A DNA stretch of 64,000 nt from Chroococcidiopsis thermalis PCC 7203 (GCF_000317125.1 NC_019695.1:4638336-4702335), one strand, 5' to 3'; counted from the stretch's first letter, positions 53,845 to 63,603 are shown. Numbers and translations are program-made. The notes: generated by a model not told the origin, from the letters alone.

Positions 53845-53910
53845 GGGGCGGGTTTAGCCAATAGATTGACAATTAAAACGGTAAATTTTTGGTCAAAACC
53901 CGCCCGTACA
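53845..53910. repeat. GGCGGGTTTAGCC...GGTCAAAACCCGCCC dispersed element, copy 3
   Basis: About 66 bp, inverse relative to copy 2 (46218-46280); terminal inverted repeats (GGCGGGTTT/AAACCCGCC). Confidence 0.85.
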
Positions 53911-53985
53911 CAAGTCAGTTATCAGTTATCAGTGGTGCGTGACAAGTGAAATAACCAATTACCCATTACCCATTACCAATTTATT

Positions 53986-55530
53986 ATGAAAATTATTTTA
54001 AATCGCCATTCTTCCCAACCGCTTTATTTACAAATTCGCAATTATTTGAGTCGTTTGATTCAATCTGGTAAACTCCCACCTGGGGAAAAATTGCCTTCAA
54101 TTCGGAATTTAGCAGCAAGTGTTGGTGTGAATAAATTGACGATTGTTGAGGCTTATGCTGTATTAGAAGCTGACGGTTTAATTCAATCTCGTCCAGGTGC
54201 GGGATATTTTGTCAGCAATACTGTATCCTCACCACAATGGCGATCGCATTTTGCTCCAACTCAAAAAGTGACGATTTCTGAAACGGGAGAAACTTTTTGC
54301 GAGCAAATTATGGCTACTTTGCAAGCTCAACAACAAAAAGACATTATTAATTTTAGTTCTGGATTTCCTCTAACACAAGAATCGGCTAATTTTCAACGCA
54401 TTGCCAAACGAGCGATCGCCAATTCTACCGATACTTTATTTCGCTACGATCTGCCACAAGGACAGCTTGTTTTACGCCAACAAATAGCTCAGATGCTATT
54501 AAACCAAGGTCTAGAAGTTTCCCCTGAAGAAATTATCGTGACCAATGGTTCGGAACAAGGATTATCGCTGGCAATGCGTTACTATCTTCAGCCTGGAGAT
54601 TGGGTAATAGTTGAAACGCCTACCTATCACGGAGCTTTGGGAATACTAGCAAATTTGGGCGTTAAAGTTATTGGTATTCCCATGACAGCAGAAGGTATGA
54701 ATTTGGAGTTACTGGAACAATATCTTTGCAGTCATCGCCCTAAATTAATTTATACAATTAGTACTTTACACAATCCGACTGGGATTACGACTTCCCAAAC
54801 TCATCGCCAAAAATTGTTAGCTCTGGCTCAACAATACGAATGTCCCATTTTGGAAGATAATGCTTATGAAGCGCTAAATTTTGAATCTGAGCCTGTTGCA
54901 GCTCCAATTAAAGCTTTAGATCGCAGCGATATTGTCACCTATATTAGTACGTTTTCTAAAACTTTAATGCCTGGATTGCGAGTCGGTTACACGGTTGTGA
55001 CGGGCAAGCATTATCAACCAATTTTAGAACAGAAAATTCTGCAAGATTTGCACTCATCTACAGTTTCGCAAGCAATTGTCAGCGAGTTTTTGGCTGGCGG
55101 ACATTATCGTCGCTATCTCAACCGCTTGCGGACAAACCATCTTCACAGCCGTAACGCCATGCTTCAGGCTTTAGAGCGTTATTTTCCTGCCCAAGCCAGT
55201 TGGACTATTCCCCAGGGAGGGCTATTTCTTTGGGTACATTTACCAGAAGGTATATCCGTACAAGCGATTTGTCGAGAAGCATTATCTCGTAAGATTCTTG
55301 TCGCCTCTGGAACGGCATTTTTTCCCAATCACCAAGGTTATCCAGCCCTGCGCTTAAATTTTTCTAATTCCCTTGCAGACATCGATCGCGGGGTTGCTGT
55401 GTTGGGCGAGCTAGTACAAAAATATTTAGTAGCAGTCGTGCCTCAACCTAGTCGCGCGATTAGCGATCGCTCTCTGGAAATAGCGAGCAACGTGCGCGTT
55501 CCAAATCTGGGAATGTTGACAAAAAATTAG
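53986..55530 (+). CDS. MocR/PdxR-type regulator (GntR HTH-aminotransferase fusion)
   Basis: A 514-residue fusion. The first about 75 residues form a GntR winged helix (YLQIRNYLSRLIQSGKLPPGEKLPSIRNLAAS); the rest is a fold-type I aminotransferase domain with the PLP Lys in YISTFSKTLMPGLRVGY and NGSEQGLSLAMRYYL, TLHNPTGITT and DNAYEALNFE. MocR proteins use PLP as an effector and often regulate PLP or amino acid metabolism genes. The target is unknown. No divergent partner; the closest neighbours are Bax1 and a pentapeptide gene. ATG at 53986. Confidence 0.92.
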   Translation: MKIILNRHSSQPLYLQIRNYLSRLIQSGKLPPGEKLPSIRNLAASVGVNKLTIVEAYAVLEADGLIQSRPGAGYFVSNTVSSPQWRSHFAPTQKVTISETGETFCEQIMATLQAQQQKDIINFSSGFPLTQESANFQRIAKRAIANSTDTLFRYDLPQGQLVLRQQIAQMLLNQGLEVSPEEIIVTNGSEQGLSLAMRYYLQPGDWVIVETPTYHGALGILANLGVKVIGIPMTAEGMNLELLEQYLCSHRPKLIYTISTLHNPTGITTSQTHRQKLLALAQQYECPILEDNAYEALNFESEPVAAPIKALDRSDIVTYISTFSKTLMPGLRVGYTVVTGKHYQPILEQKILQDLHSSTVSQAIVSEFLAGGHYRRYLNRLRTNHLHSRNAMLQALERYFPAQASWTIPQGGLFLWVHLPEGISVQAICREALSRKILVASGTAFFPNHQGYPALRLNFSNSLADIDRGVAVLGELVQKYLVAVVPQPSRAISDRSLEIASNVRVPNLGMLTKN

Positions 55531-55707
55531 GTGCAAGGCTATTGACAAAATACATCTTTTTTGCTGCAAGCCTTGATATTTTCTCTCTAAGGTTGAGTAT
55601 AATTGCTATCCAGTTCCACCTATTGCCTGATGGAAATAGCATTTTAGTTGCGCGATCCTAGTAACAAGCTACTAGATAGCTGCATCCGTGAATTGAGGTG
55701 AAGCAAG

Positions 55708-56133
55708 ATGAAACTAGCAATGCTCTCTACTACGGTTGCGATCGCTGCTCTTTCGATTGCGACTCCTGTACGGGCAGAAAACCCAGCTCATGTCAGACAA
55801 TTACTGGCAACCGGAGAATGCCCGAGTTGCGATCTTTCTGGGGCAGATTTGAGTGGCGCTCATTTAATTGGTGCGGATTTGCGAAATGCAAATTTATCAG
55901 GTGCTAACCTGACAAATGCCAATTTAGAAGGTGCAGATTTAGAGGGTGCTAACTTACAAAAAGCCAATTTGCAGAAAGTTTTGGCTAGCGATACAAGTTT
56001 AATTGATGCAAATTTAAAAGGTGCTAATTTTCAACAAGCACAATTAGCAAGTACAATTTTTGACGGTGCTGTTGTAACTGGCGCGAATTTCCAAGGTGCG
56101 AAACTCTACACGGCAAATTTTAGCGATCGGTAG
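55708..56133 (+). CDS. Secreted pentapeptide repeat protein
   Basis: A 141-residue protein with a signal peptide (LAMLSTTVAIAALSIATPVRA) and about 16 A(D/N)LxxA pentapeptides from about residue 46 to 135 (CDLSGADLSGAHLIGADLRN). A pair of Cys (CPSCDL) lies at the entry of the beta-helix. The right-handed beta-helix fold is expected; function unknown. A GAGGTGA ribosome binding site precedes the ATG at 55708. Confidence 0.85.
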   Translation: MKLAMLSTTVAIAALSIATPVRAENPAHVRQLLATGECPSCDLSGADLSGAHLIGADLRNANLSGANLTNANLEGADLEGANLQKANLQKVLASDTSLIDANLKGANFQQAQLASTIFDGAVVTGANFQGAKLYTANFSDR

Positions 56134-56219
56134 TCAGTTTCAGTTATCAGTTATCAAACGTTGCTGCCTTCTTGCACTAGACTATAATACGTGTGTCTGC
56201 ATTCCCAGGTTTAAATGCG

Positions 56220-56990
56220 ATGTCCCTGGCAAAAGACCTAGAAACTCCAGAAATTGAACCAGAAGATGTTATCTTTCCTCCTGGGGACTTATGGAGTGAC
56301 GAACCGCCTTTGGAAAGCGAACTGCATTTACGCCAACTGCTACTGCTAATTGAATGCTTGGAATTGTGGTGGAAAGACCGTCAAGATTTCTATGCTTTCG
56401 GCAATCTCACCATATACTACAGTCCTCGCCAACTTAAATCAGAACAATTTCGGGGTCCCGATTTCTTTGTCGTGCTGGGTACAGAACGCAAACCGCGCAA
56501 AAGCTGGGTTGTTTGGCAAGAGGATGGCAAGTATCCGAATGTCATTGTAGAAGTTCTCTCCGATACAACCGCCAAAACTGACAGGGGTTTAAAAAAACAA
56601 ATTTACCAAGATACTTTTCGCACTCCAGAATATTTCTGGTTCGACCCAAAAACTTTTGAATTTAAGGGCTTTCAATTGGTTGGAGGTCAATACCAAGAAC
56701 TACAGCCAAATCCTCAAGGTTGGTTGTGGAGTCAGCAGCTAGAGTTGTATTTAGGGATTTCTGAAGAAAAGTTACGGTTTTTTACTCCTGATGGTCAATT
56801 AATACCGACTCCGCAAGAAGTGGCGATCGCCGAACAGCAGCAAAGAGAACTAGCGCAACAGCAAGCACAAGCAGCGCAACAGCAAGCACAAGCAGCGCAA
56901 CAGCAAGCACAAGCAGCGCAACAACAGGCAATAGAGTTAGAGTCTATGTTGGCACGCTACCGAGAACGCTTCGGTGAATTGCCAGATTGA
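56220..56990 (+). CDS. Uma2 family (DUF820) endonuclease-like protein
   Basis: A 256-residue protein. The PD-(D/E)XK-like core of the Uma2 family is visible: GPDFFVVLG (Asp), PNVIVEVLSDTTAKTDRGLKKQIYQ (Glu and Lys), PEYFWFDP. Uma2 proteins are very abundant in cyanobacteria and most have no tested function. The C-terminus has three tandem 21-bp units encoding AQQQAQA-type heptads, so a coiled coil. I use ATG 56220; a GTG at 56193 is possible. Confidence 0.85.
   Translation: MSLAKDLETPEIEPEDVIFPPGDLWSDEPPLESELHLRQLLLLIECLELWWKDRQDFYAFGNLTIYYSPRQLKSEQFRGPDFFVVLGTERKPRKSWVVWQEDGKYPNVIVEVLSDTTAKTDRGLKKQIYQDTFRTPEYFWFDPKTFEFKGFQLVGGQYQELQPNPQGWLWSQQLELYLGISEEKLRFFTPDGQLIPTPQEVAIAEQQQRELAQQQAQAAQQQAQAAQQQAQAAQQQAIELESMLARYRERFGELPD
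56858..56924. repeat. 21-bp tandem repeat within Uma2 gene
   Basis: Three copies of CAAGCACAAGCAGCGCAACA (about 21 bp) encoding a heptad of Gln/Ala, adding a coiled coil to the C-terminal helix. Confidence 0.85.
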
Positions 56991-57013
56991 AATAATGACT
57001 ATAATCTCAAAAA

Positions 57014-57598
57014 TTAAACTTTAGTTAATACGAAGATACTACCCTCATTCCCCCGTCCGATGCGTAAATCGCTATCAAGGTAGGTAATATCTACCCAGCC
57101 TTGTTGTCTGTTACTGTTAATCTTGGTATCCAAAGCCGGAAATTTTTTTCCTGCTTCTATCTCTTGAATAAAACTAGCAGGAGATTGATAGCTAAATAAG
57201 CGTTGTAACCCAATAATCGATCGCTCGAATTTAACTTCAATCCGGCGTTCGGAGACAGGAGTAAATTTAGCTACAACGCTAACTACCCCTTCAAGAAAAG
57301 GTAAACCGTAAACCTCGGCAATATTGTAAAGACTTTGAGTTTGAACGCGAACGCATTGATAAATTTGTCCGAGTTTGAGTAATGGGAATTGGTCGATATT
57401 TAACAATCCTTTACTTGTCGTATAGAGCAAGCGCCAGTCTCCATTCAAAAGTTCGCTAGCTTCTACCGGACGAGGTGTAGGATTACGGTCTTCTAACTGA
57501 GCGATCGCGGCAAGGACAGCTTGTTTATCTACTTCTGTTGATAACAACCCGCGATTCTTACCAGCAATCTTTTCCAAAAGTGTTTCTTTTCCTAACAT
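57014..57598 (-). CDS. PAP/fibrillin family (plastid-lipid-associated) protein
   Basis: A 194-residue protein. Family marks: LLNGDWRLLYTTSKGLL, FPLLKLGQIYQCVRV and the C-terminal WVDITYLDSDLRIGRGNEGSIFVLTK. These lipocalin-like proteins associate with thylakoid membranes and plastoglobule-like lipids and support photoprotection. Start at ATG 57598 (MLGKETLLEK); the longer frame runs into the palindromic repeat. Probably transcribed alone. Confidence 0.88.
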   Translation of the reverse strand: MLGKETLLEKIAGKNRGLLSTEVDKQAVLAAIAQLEDRNPTPRPVEASELLNGDWRLLYTTSKGLLNIDQFPLLKLGQIYQCVRVQTQSLYNIAEVYGLPFLEGVVSVVAKFTPVSERRIEVKFERSIIGLQRLFSYQSPASFIQEIEAGKKFPALDTKINSNRQQGWVDITYLDSDLRIGRGNEGSIFVLTKV

Positions 57599-57620
57599 TT
57601 TTATCTCCTCTTGGTCGGGT

Positions 57621-57648
57621 GTAGAGACGTTACATGTAACGTCTCTAC
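57621..57648. repeat. 28-bp palindromic repeat, copy 7
   Basis: Perfect palindrome just upstream of the PAP/fibrillin start, in its likely 5' UTR or promoter. Confidence 0.95.
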
Positions 57649-57875
57649 ACGGGAAACGTTCAAAAATCAATTTGGATTGCTATATATAATCTCATCATAC
57701 GGAGCTACGTAGTTTTTGCTATCTATTATTAGATAAATCTTTTTGTCAGAGCTGTTATTGCAGTCATCTGTCACTTACAACAACCAACAACCAACTACCA
57801 ATTACCAACTACCAATTACCAAGTGATAAACTTTAGGTGTATAATTACATCCCCCTGTCTAGATAAAGCTTAGGT

Positions 57876-58133
57876 ATGCACAACTCTCCGCTTAGAGAAG
57901 AACCACGGGAACAGCCAGCTCGTGTCATTCCTTTAAAACAAGAATCGTCACTCATTGACTGGTTGCAATCTAACGGTCGGTTGATCCCCCGCGATGGCGT
58001 TCAGGAACCAGATCTGCTAACCGAAGTGGAAGACGGCGACTCTTCTCTCGACTTGCTTGAAGGTGATGATGTTGGCGATTTCTACGATGATGACGATGAT
58101 TTAGGAGATATTGATGAAGCTGATGATGCGTAG
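57876..58133 (+). CDS. DUF3134 acidic protein
   Basis: An 85-residue protein, MHNSPLREEPREQPARVIPLKQESSLIDWL at the start (in parts) and a strongly acidic tail (DDDDDLGDIDEADD). It matches DUF3134, a cyanobacterial family of unknown function. It lies 169 bp before mraY on the same strand. Confidence 0.85.
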   Translation: MHNSPLREEPREQPARVIPLKQESSLIDWLQSNGRLIPRDGVQEPDLLTEVEDGDSSLDLLEGDDVGDFYDDDDDLGDIDEADDA

Positions 58134-58302
58134 CTGAGAGTCATTTGTCATCTGTCATTGGTCATTAGCAACTCACAAATGATGAAGAATCAATGACCAA
58201 TGACTCTTCAAAAATATTACATTTAAATACTTTCAAGGCAGCACTTTCGATTCAGTTCCGATAATGTCCTCAGCACGTATCTAGTCAAAAGGCAACTTTG
58301 TT

Positions 58303-59412
58303 GTGGACGCGAAATCATCTTCTTTCTGGTCTTTCCATCTCTCCGGTACGAGACTGCTTATCGTCCTAAGCCTTGCACTCGCTACCGCCTCGCTGACTCT
58401 CGATCTAACAGCGCAGCGCCTACCCTGGCAAGGGCGATCGCTAACTTTTCCTTTCTTATTCTGCGCTGCTGTCACTGCCGCAGTTGGTTTTTGGATAGTC
58501 CCGATCCTTCAGCAGTTAAAAGCCGGACAAGTCATTCGCGAAGACGGTCCCCAAGCACACTTAAAAAAAGCAGGTACGCCGACGATGGGTGGCATATTTT
58601 TTGTACCTGTAGCGGTCATCGCTAGCATCATCTTATCGGCGCTGGTGCTGGGAATCCAAAACCTCGCCCCTGTATTGGCGATCGCTGGAATTACGGTCGG
58701 TTACGGGTTTATTGGCTGGTTGGATGATTGGCAAATTTTGCGTCGCCAGTCTAATAAAGGTATTTCCCCACGTCTGAAACTGGCTCTGCAAGTTGGTTTC
58801 GGTTGCCTATATTGCCTGTGGCTGTGGAGTCGATCGGGGGATCTGACGACGATCTCGTTACCTTTTGGGTTTGCTCTACCCTTGGGTTTGCTATTCTGGG
58901 CGTTAGCAGTGTTTGTCTTGACTGCCGAAAGCAATGCCACTAATTTAACCGATGGTGTGGATGGCTTGGCAGGAGGAACGGTAGCGATCGCGCTTTTAGG
59001 ATTGGGAGCGATCGTCGCGCCTAATTTCCCCAGTTTGGCAATTTTCTGTGCTTGTTTGAGCGGTAGCTGTATCGGCTTTTTAGTACATAACCGCAATCCC
59101 GCTCGCGTCTTTATGGGAGATACGGGTTCTTTAGCACTAGGAGGCGCGTTAGCAGGAGTCGCTCTCATGAGTAACACCCTCTGGGCGCTATTTATTCTCA
59201 GTGGGATCTTTTTTGTCGAATCTTTATCAGTGATCGCACAAGTTAGTTATTACAAAGCCACCAAAGGAGCCGATGGTAAAGGAAAGCGTCTGTTTAAAAT
59301 GGCTCCCTTTCACCACCATTTAGAATTGTCTGGATGGTCGGAACTACAAGTGGTTGCCGTATTCTATGCAATTAATGCTTTTTTGGCTTTGGTATCTATT
59401 TGGCTGGCTTGA
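58303..59412 (+). CDS. mraY: Phospho-N-acetylmuramoyl-pentapeptide transferase
   Basis: A 369-residue integral membrane enzyme that starts lipid-linked peptidoglycan synthesis (UDP-MurNAc-pentapeptide + undecaprenyl phosphate to lipid I). Motifs: HLKKAGTPTMGGIFF, IGWLDDWQILRR (Asp pair), NATNLTDGVDGLAGG, FMGDTGSLALGG and MAPFHHHLELSGWSE (His cluster). About ten membrane helices. The start is a GTG at 58303. Confidence 0.96.
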   Translation: MDAKSSSFWSFHLSGTRLLIVLSLALATASLTLDLTAQRLPWQGRSLTFPFLFCAAVTAAVGFWIVPILQQLKAGQVIREDGPQAHLKKAGTPTMGGIFFVPVAVIASIILSALVLGIQNLAPVLAIAGITVGYGFIGWLDDWQILRRQSNKGISPRLKLALQVGFGCLYCLWLWSRSGDLTTISLPFGFALPLGLLFWALAVFVLTAESNATNLTDGVDGLAGGTVAIALLGLGAIVAPNFPSLAIFCACLSGSCIGFLVHNRNPARVFMGDTGSLALGGALAGVALMSNTLWALFILSGIFFVESLSVIAQVSYYKATKGADGKGKRLFKMAPFHHHLELSGWSELQVVAVFYAINAFLALVSIWLA

Positions 59413-59565
59413 GCGATTGAAAAACAAACCACAAACATTTCGTAGGGGCGTAGACATAGACATTTTGTAGGGATATTTCGTAGGGGCGCACAGCTGTGCG
59501 CCCCTACAAGTTTTATGCACTGGACTGAGAATCGCGATCAGTTAAACGGCGATCGCGCCACAGAA

Positions 59566-60267
59566 CTACATGAATCCGCCGCCAGCACCACCGCCGAAAG
59601 GATTGCCCCCGCCACCGAAGGGATTTTCACCACCGCCAGCACCACCGCCGAAGGGATTTTCACCACCGCCAGCACCGCCGCCGAAGGGATTTTCGCCACC
59701 GCCAGCACCGCCACCGAAGGGGTTTTCACCACCACCAGAAGCGCCAACATTGCCGAAGACATCTTCAAAGCTGTCGATGCCAACTTCTTGCAACGAACCC
59801 CAAGGCGATCGTTGAAAGAGGCTATCCATATCGGTGCTGTCGCTCATCCCAGTGCTGTCACCACTACCTTCACTACCTTCACTACCTTCACTATCGGGGT
59901 TGGACTCCCCGCCAGATACCTGACTAAAATCCCATGTATAACTACCGGAATCGCCAGTAGCACCACCAGTTAGAGAATCGCTACCTTCTGATGTTTCACC
60001 TGAATCGCTCGAAGTCTCGCGATCGCCCCAAGGGGCTGAGTTTGTTCCTACAATGTTATCCGAACTTAACTGTTCGCCTTGTGGTTGACCGCTCTCATCT
60101 GTGAATTGTATTGTCATATTCGTACCTACAGCAAAGGGTTCGCTACTATCAGTTGGTAGATTGCTATCAGCAGGAAGTTGCAATGTAACGTTCGATCCAA
60201 CAGCAAAAGGTGTATCTTCACTGTTGGTCATATCGTTACCGTTATTGTCATTTTCAGACGTTGCCAT
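59566..60267 (-). CDS. Glycine-rich acidic repeat protein
   Basis: A 233-residue protein. The N-terminal half is acidic and Ser/Thr/Asn-rich with a near repeat (PFAVGSNVTLQLP and PFAVGTNMTIQF, 27 residues apart). The C-terminus is four to five copies of an 11-residue unit ENPFGGGAGGG encoded by a 33-bp tandem repeat. No signal peptide or enzyme motif. I do not recognise a family; it is likely disordered or structural. The repeats will vary in number between isolates. Confidence 0.7.
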   Translation of the reverse strand: MATSENDNNGNDMTNSEDTPFAVGSNVTLQLPADSNLPTDSSEPFAVGTNMTIQFTDESGQPQGEQLSSDNIVGTNSAPWGDRETSSDSGETSEGSDSLTGGATGDSGSYTWDFSQVSGGESNPDSEGSEGSEGSGDSTGMSDSTDMDSLFQRSPWGSLQEVGIDSFEDVFGNVGASGGGENPFGGGAGGGENPFGGGAGGGENPFGGGAGGGENPFGGGGNPFGGGAGGGFM

Positions 60268-60665
60268 TCAACAAGAATCCTCTTAACTTTTATGACTGAA
60301 ATTGCATAGAGCCTAAGCACATTTTTTGCCAAAAATATTTTTGACCAGCAATTTGTTTGTACTTAAAAACCCGAAGATTGTCTTTTTACTTCTAGTTTTG
60401 GCAATTTAAGCTAGAAGAATGTAGAAAAGAGAGCATGGCAAGCTCGACAATTTGCTCGATCGCAGTCAAATTGCAAGCTTAATTCCATCGATAAAAATGC
60501 AACAATCGCTACACTATGCCTAGCAGTTTATGCAAGTTACGAAAAGATTACTATGAGAAATATTTAGATTAACTTGTCAGTTCTTTTGAATGGTGGAGAG
60601 ATAAAATTTTATATTTCTACTTATATCTTTTGCTAGATGTCTGCACATCGATCGGCGATCGCCAA
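60268..60665. other. AT-rich intergenic region
   Basis: About 400 bp, AT-rich, no gene seen. It should hold the promoter of the glycine-rich gene. Confidence 0.5.
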
Positions 60666-61169
60666 CTACTTGCGTAACTGTCTGACTAAATGAGTCAACT
60701 CTGGCAAAATTAGCTTTTCCATTGCCAGTTGTACGGCGTTAGTAGAACCTGGAAGCGAAAAAATGAGTTTACCCTGATATACACCCGCGATCGCTCGCGA
60801 AGCTATGGCGCGGGAACCAATGTCTTGATAGCTCAGATACCGAAATAATTCGCCAAATCCTGGTAAAGTTTTCTCTAGTAAAGAGGCGATCGCGTCGTAG
60901 GTTGTATCTCTGGGGGCGATACCCGTACCCCCATTAAAAATTGCCACATCTAAATTTACACGCTGGCTGAACGATTCTATCTGCGATCGAATTTGCTCTG
61001 GTTCGTCTTTAACAATCGCATAAAATCCCACAGTATGACGCGCTGCTACGAGCAATTGCTCGATTCGGCGACCGCTTTTATCTGTTTCTGGGGAACGGGT
61101 ATCGCTGACGGTGATAACAGCACAACTGACTGTCAATCCTGGTATGTCAGGGTGAGGCTGATGTGTCAC
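60666..61169 (-). CDS. moaB: MoaB/MogA family molybdenum cofactor protein
   Basis: A 167-residue protein. The motifs [40 protein letters not shown] and [22 protein letters not shown] define the MoaB/MogA fold, which adenylates molybdopterin. The GTG at 61169 gives a normal start ([12 protein letters not shown]). It lies 14 bp after psb28 on the same strand, so they are probably co-transcribed, an order seen in some cyanobacteria. Confidence 0.92.
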   Translation of the reverse strand: MTHQPHPDIPGLTVSCAVITVSDTRSPETDKSGRRIEQLLVAARHTVGFYAIVKDEPEQIRSQIESFSQRVNLDVAIFNGGTGIAPRDTTYDAIASLLEKTLPGFGELFRYLSYQDIGSRAIASRAIAGVYQGKLIFSLPGSTNAVQLAMEKLILPELTHLVRQLRK

Positions 61170-61183
61170 AGATTTCTAAAAAA

Positions 61184-61519
61184 CTACGATTTGTTGAATC
61201 CCAAGCCGTGTTCGTTGGCGTATCTTTCCATAAACCGCATAAACCGATCCCACTCTTCGGTCGATTTCATCAGGTAGATCGCTTCAATGGCTTCTGGTTT
61301 ACCGTTGATAAATTTTCCTTTGACTTCGCGGGTCACAAGTTCCCCTTCTTCATCAATCAAGTACATCCCCGTCACTTCTTCATTGCTACCCTCGCTCAAA
61401 ATTTGGGGGTTTTGAAAATAAAAAGTTGCCGTACCATTACTCCCATCTCGCGATCGCGTCAAGCGTACATCTGGGACTGTTTCTTCGGTAACACCTTTAG
61501 AAAACTGAATCTGAGCCAT
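61184..61519 (-). CDS. psb28: Photosystem II assembly protein Psb28
   Basis: A 111-residue soluble protein ([20 protein letters not shown], then [13 protein letters not shown] and [19 protein letters not shown]). Psb28 binds the cytoplasmic face of PSII assembly intermediates near CP47 and protects the unfinished acceptor side. It is upstream of moaB by 14 bp. Palindrome copy 8 lies beyond its start. Confidence 0.95.
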   Translation of the reverse strand: MAQIQFSKGVTEETVPDVRLTRSRDGSNGTATFYFQNPQILSEGSNEEVTGMYLIDEEGELVTREVKGKFINGKPEAIEAIYLMKSTEEWDRFMRFMERYANEHGLGFNKS

Positions 61520-61601
61520 AATGACGAGCTGTAAATTTCTATGATGAGTTGTTTAAGTATTTTCTCATCATTTTGAACTAGCTGACGCATCAGTTGTCAG
61601 T

Positions 61602-61629
61602 GTAGAGACGTTACATGTAACGTCTCTAC
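61602..61629. repeat. 28-bp palindromic repeat, copy 8
   Basis: Perfect palindrome between psb28 and the protease-TPR gene, 14 bp before the end of the protease frame. Confidence 0.95.
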
Positions 61630-61642
61630 ACTGACTTAACCA

Positions 61643-63409
61643 CTACCAAGTTGAGTTATTTTCGGGTTGCGCTGGTGCGGCAGATTCGGGAATATTACCC
61701 GAATCGCCAGAGTTAGTTGGTTGAGTGTTGGTTGGTTGAGAGTTAGTTGGTTGATTGAGATTGGTGGAATTATCTGATGGTGAAGTTGTTGTTGGAGTCA
61801 CTACAGGTGCGGGTACTGCGGGAATTACGGGCATTGCTTGAATGCTCTCAATTTTCTCCAATGCTTTTTGATAATTCGTGCTGTCGTTTTTTTGTTGGAA
61901 TATATTAGCAGCCAGCTGTAAGTCCTCGATCGCACCTTGGCGATCGCCTAAATCGCGTCGTACTAAACCTCGGTTGTAGTGAGCTTCGGCATTTTTCGGC
62001 TCTATACTGATGACTTTACTAAAATCATCAACTGCTCCTTGTCGGTCTCCCAAGCGGCGGCGGAGAATTGCTCTGTTGTTGTACACTGTCGTCCAACTCG
62101 GATCGAGATTTAAAGCATGGCTAAAATCGTCCAGCGCTCCTTTAGAGTCTCGCAACATCGTCCGAGCTAAGGCGCGATTGTAATATGCCCTAGAATTATC
62201 CGGTTCGAGCCGGACGACGCGATCGAAATCGTCAAACGTTCCCTGACCGTCTCCCATACTGCGGCGAATCGCACCGCGACTGTGATAGGCTTGAGCGTCG
62301 TTAGGAACGAGAGTGATGTAGCGATCGAAACTTGACAGCGCTTCCTGTTTGTTGCCCCGATTGTAAAGAATGACTGCCCGTTGATAATAAGCATTGGCAT
62401 AGTTGGGGTCAAATTTCAGCGCTTGGTCGTAGTCTGCTAGCGCCCCCTGCTTGTCTCCTTGGTCGTAACGGGCGTTTCCCCTTTGATAGTAAGCGTCGGC
62501 GTAGTTGGGGTTGCGGGCGATCGCTTGAGTGTAGTTAGCAATTGCTCTGGATCGATCGCCGCGATCGCGTTCTACCGATCCTTTAGCGAAAAAGTCTGAA
62601 GCAGATTTGGGATTTTCTAACCTTTGAGCTGGTTTATCCGTACTGGGGGCAGTATCCACCGCGACTGCTGGAGCTTGAGGGATCTGCGATCGCATTGCCA
62701 AAAACGTATTAATCGGAATTGCCCCATTAAAGCCAGTTTTCATATTCACCGCCATCGTCGCGTCGCTTCCCTGCTGCTTCACGTCTACGCGATCGCTACC
62801 TCCCAACCCGTGAATCCCAACGACTCGACCATCAATATCAAAGACAGGACCGCCGCTCATTCCACCTTTTGTCACTGAGTTATAACGCAGTGTATAGCCT
62901 TCTGGCGCACTGCTGGGACGACTAGTCACGAATCCAGGCGAAAAGACAAAATCGCGGTCTGCACCAAATTTCCGGTCTAAAGCAGGGAAGCCCATGACAA
63001 AAATTTCTGCTCCTACAGGCACGTTAGACGGCGCTAGTTTGGCAACCGGGTATACAGCCGCACTACTAAATGTCACCAATGCCAAATCGGGGTCATTGGG
63101 GCTTTTTTGCAATTTTTCCGTACTCACAACTGCATAACTCTGACCATCATGAGTACGAATCGTATGCGGTGCAGGCATTAAAGCAACATGATTGCACGTC
63201 AAGACAGTGTAAGTATTGCCCTGTCGTTGAATAATCACTCCAGAACCGCCATCTTTAACTCCCATCGGAGGATTGACCTGCACCGTCATTGGACTGCCAA
63301 TTTTGACAATTTCTTGAGGAGATAGAGCCAGCGCTAAATTATGGCTCGTTACTAACACTACTAAAGTTACCGTTCCGGTCAAAAGAGGATAAGTAAAGTT
63401 TGTTTTCAT
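61643..63409 (-). CDS. Trypsin-like serine protease with TPR repeats
   Basis: A 588-residue exported protein. Signal peptide (YPLLTGTVTLVVLVTSHNLALA), then an S1C trypsin-like domain (His in LTCNHVAL, Asp in NDPDLALVTF, Ser in KGGMSGGPVFD), then about seven TPR units (ANYTQAIARNPNYADAYYQRGNARYDQGD and onwards, about 280-520), then a Pro/Thr/Asn-rich tail. It resembles the HhoA/trypsin group fused to TPR that is common in cyanobacteria. The proteolytic triad is complete. A paralogue follows on the same strand upstream. Confidence 0.9.
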   Translation of the reverse strand: MKTNFTYPLLTGTVTLVVLVTSHNLALALSPQEIVKIGSPMTVQVNPPMGVKDGGSGVIIQRQGNTYTVLTCNHVALMPAPHTIRTHDGQSYAVVSTEKLQKSPNDPDLALVTFSSAAVYPVAKLAPSNVPVGAEIFVMGFPALDRKFGADRDFVFSPGFVTSRPSSAPEGYTLRYNSVTKGGMSGGPVFDIDGRVVGIHGLGGSDRVDVKQQGSDATMAVNMKTGFNGAIPINTFLAMRSQIPQAPAVAVDTAPSTDKPAQRLENPKSASDFFAKGSVERDRGDRSRAIANYTQAIARNPNYADAYYQRGNARYDQGDKQGALADYDQALKFDPNYANAYYQRAVILYNRGNKQEALSSFDRYITLVPNDAQAYHSRGAIRRSMGDGQGTFDDFDRVVRLEPDNSRAYYNRALARTMLRDSKGALDDFSHALNLDPSWTTVYNNRAILRRRLGDRQGAVDDFSKVISIEPKNAEAHYNRGLVRRDLGDRQGAIEDLQLAANIFQQKNDSTNYQKALEKIESIQAMPVIPAVPAPVVTPTTTSPSDNSTNLNQPTNSQPTNTQPTNSGDSGNIPESAAPAQPENNSTW

Positions 63410-63603
63410 AAATCAGTTATCAGTTATCAGTTGTGGTAGGAGAGGACAGTTGCGTGCGGGGGTATCCCCCGTTGAGCAAACTGTCCGTGCGGGTGCGCGC
63501 AAGCAGTTTCACGGGCTTTAGCCATAATCTTCGCTTCATACCCACCCGTACAGTTGTCAGTTATCAGTTATCGGTTAATTTTGACTTCTGACTTTTGACT
63601 TCT

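Larger units (their letters stand above)
53609..53985. other. Repeat-rich intergenic region before MocR gene
   Basis: Includes palindrome copy 6 (53649-53676), a GGCGGGTTT...AAACCCGCC element (53845-53910), and TTATCAG/CATTACC heptamers. No gene seen. Confidence 0.75.

Noticed and set aside
59515-59973. Plus-strand frame with Thr/Ala repeats opposite the glycine-rich gene
   Set aside because: Mirror of the 33-bp repeat on the other strand; the minus-strand frame has the better start and a sensible acidic N-terminus.
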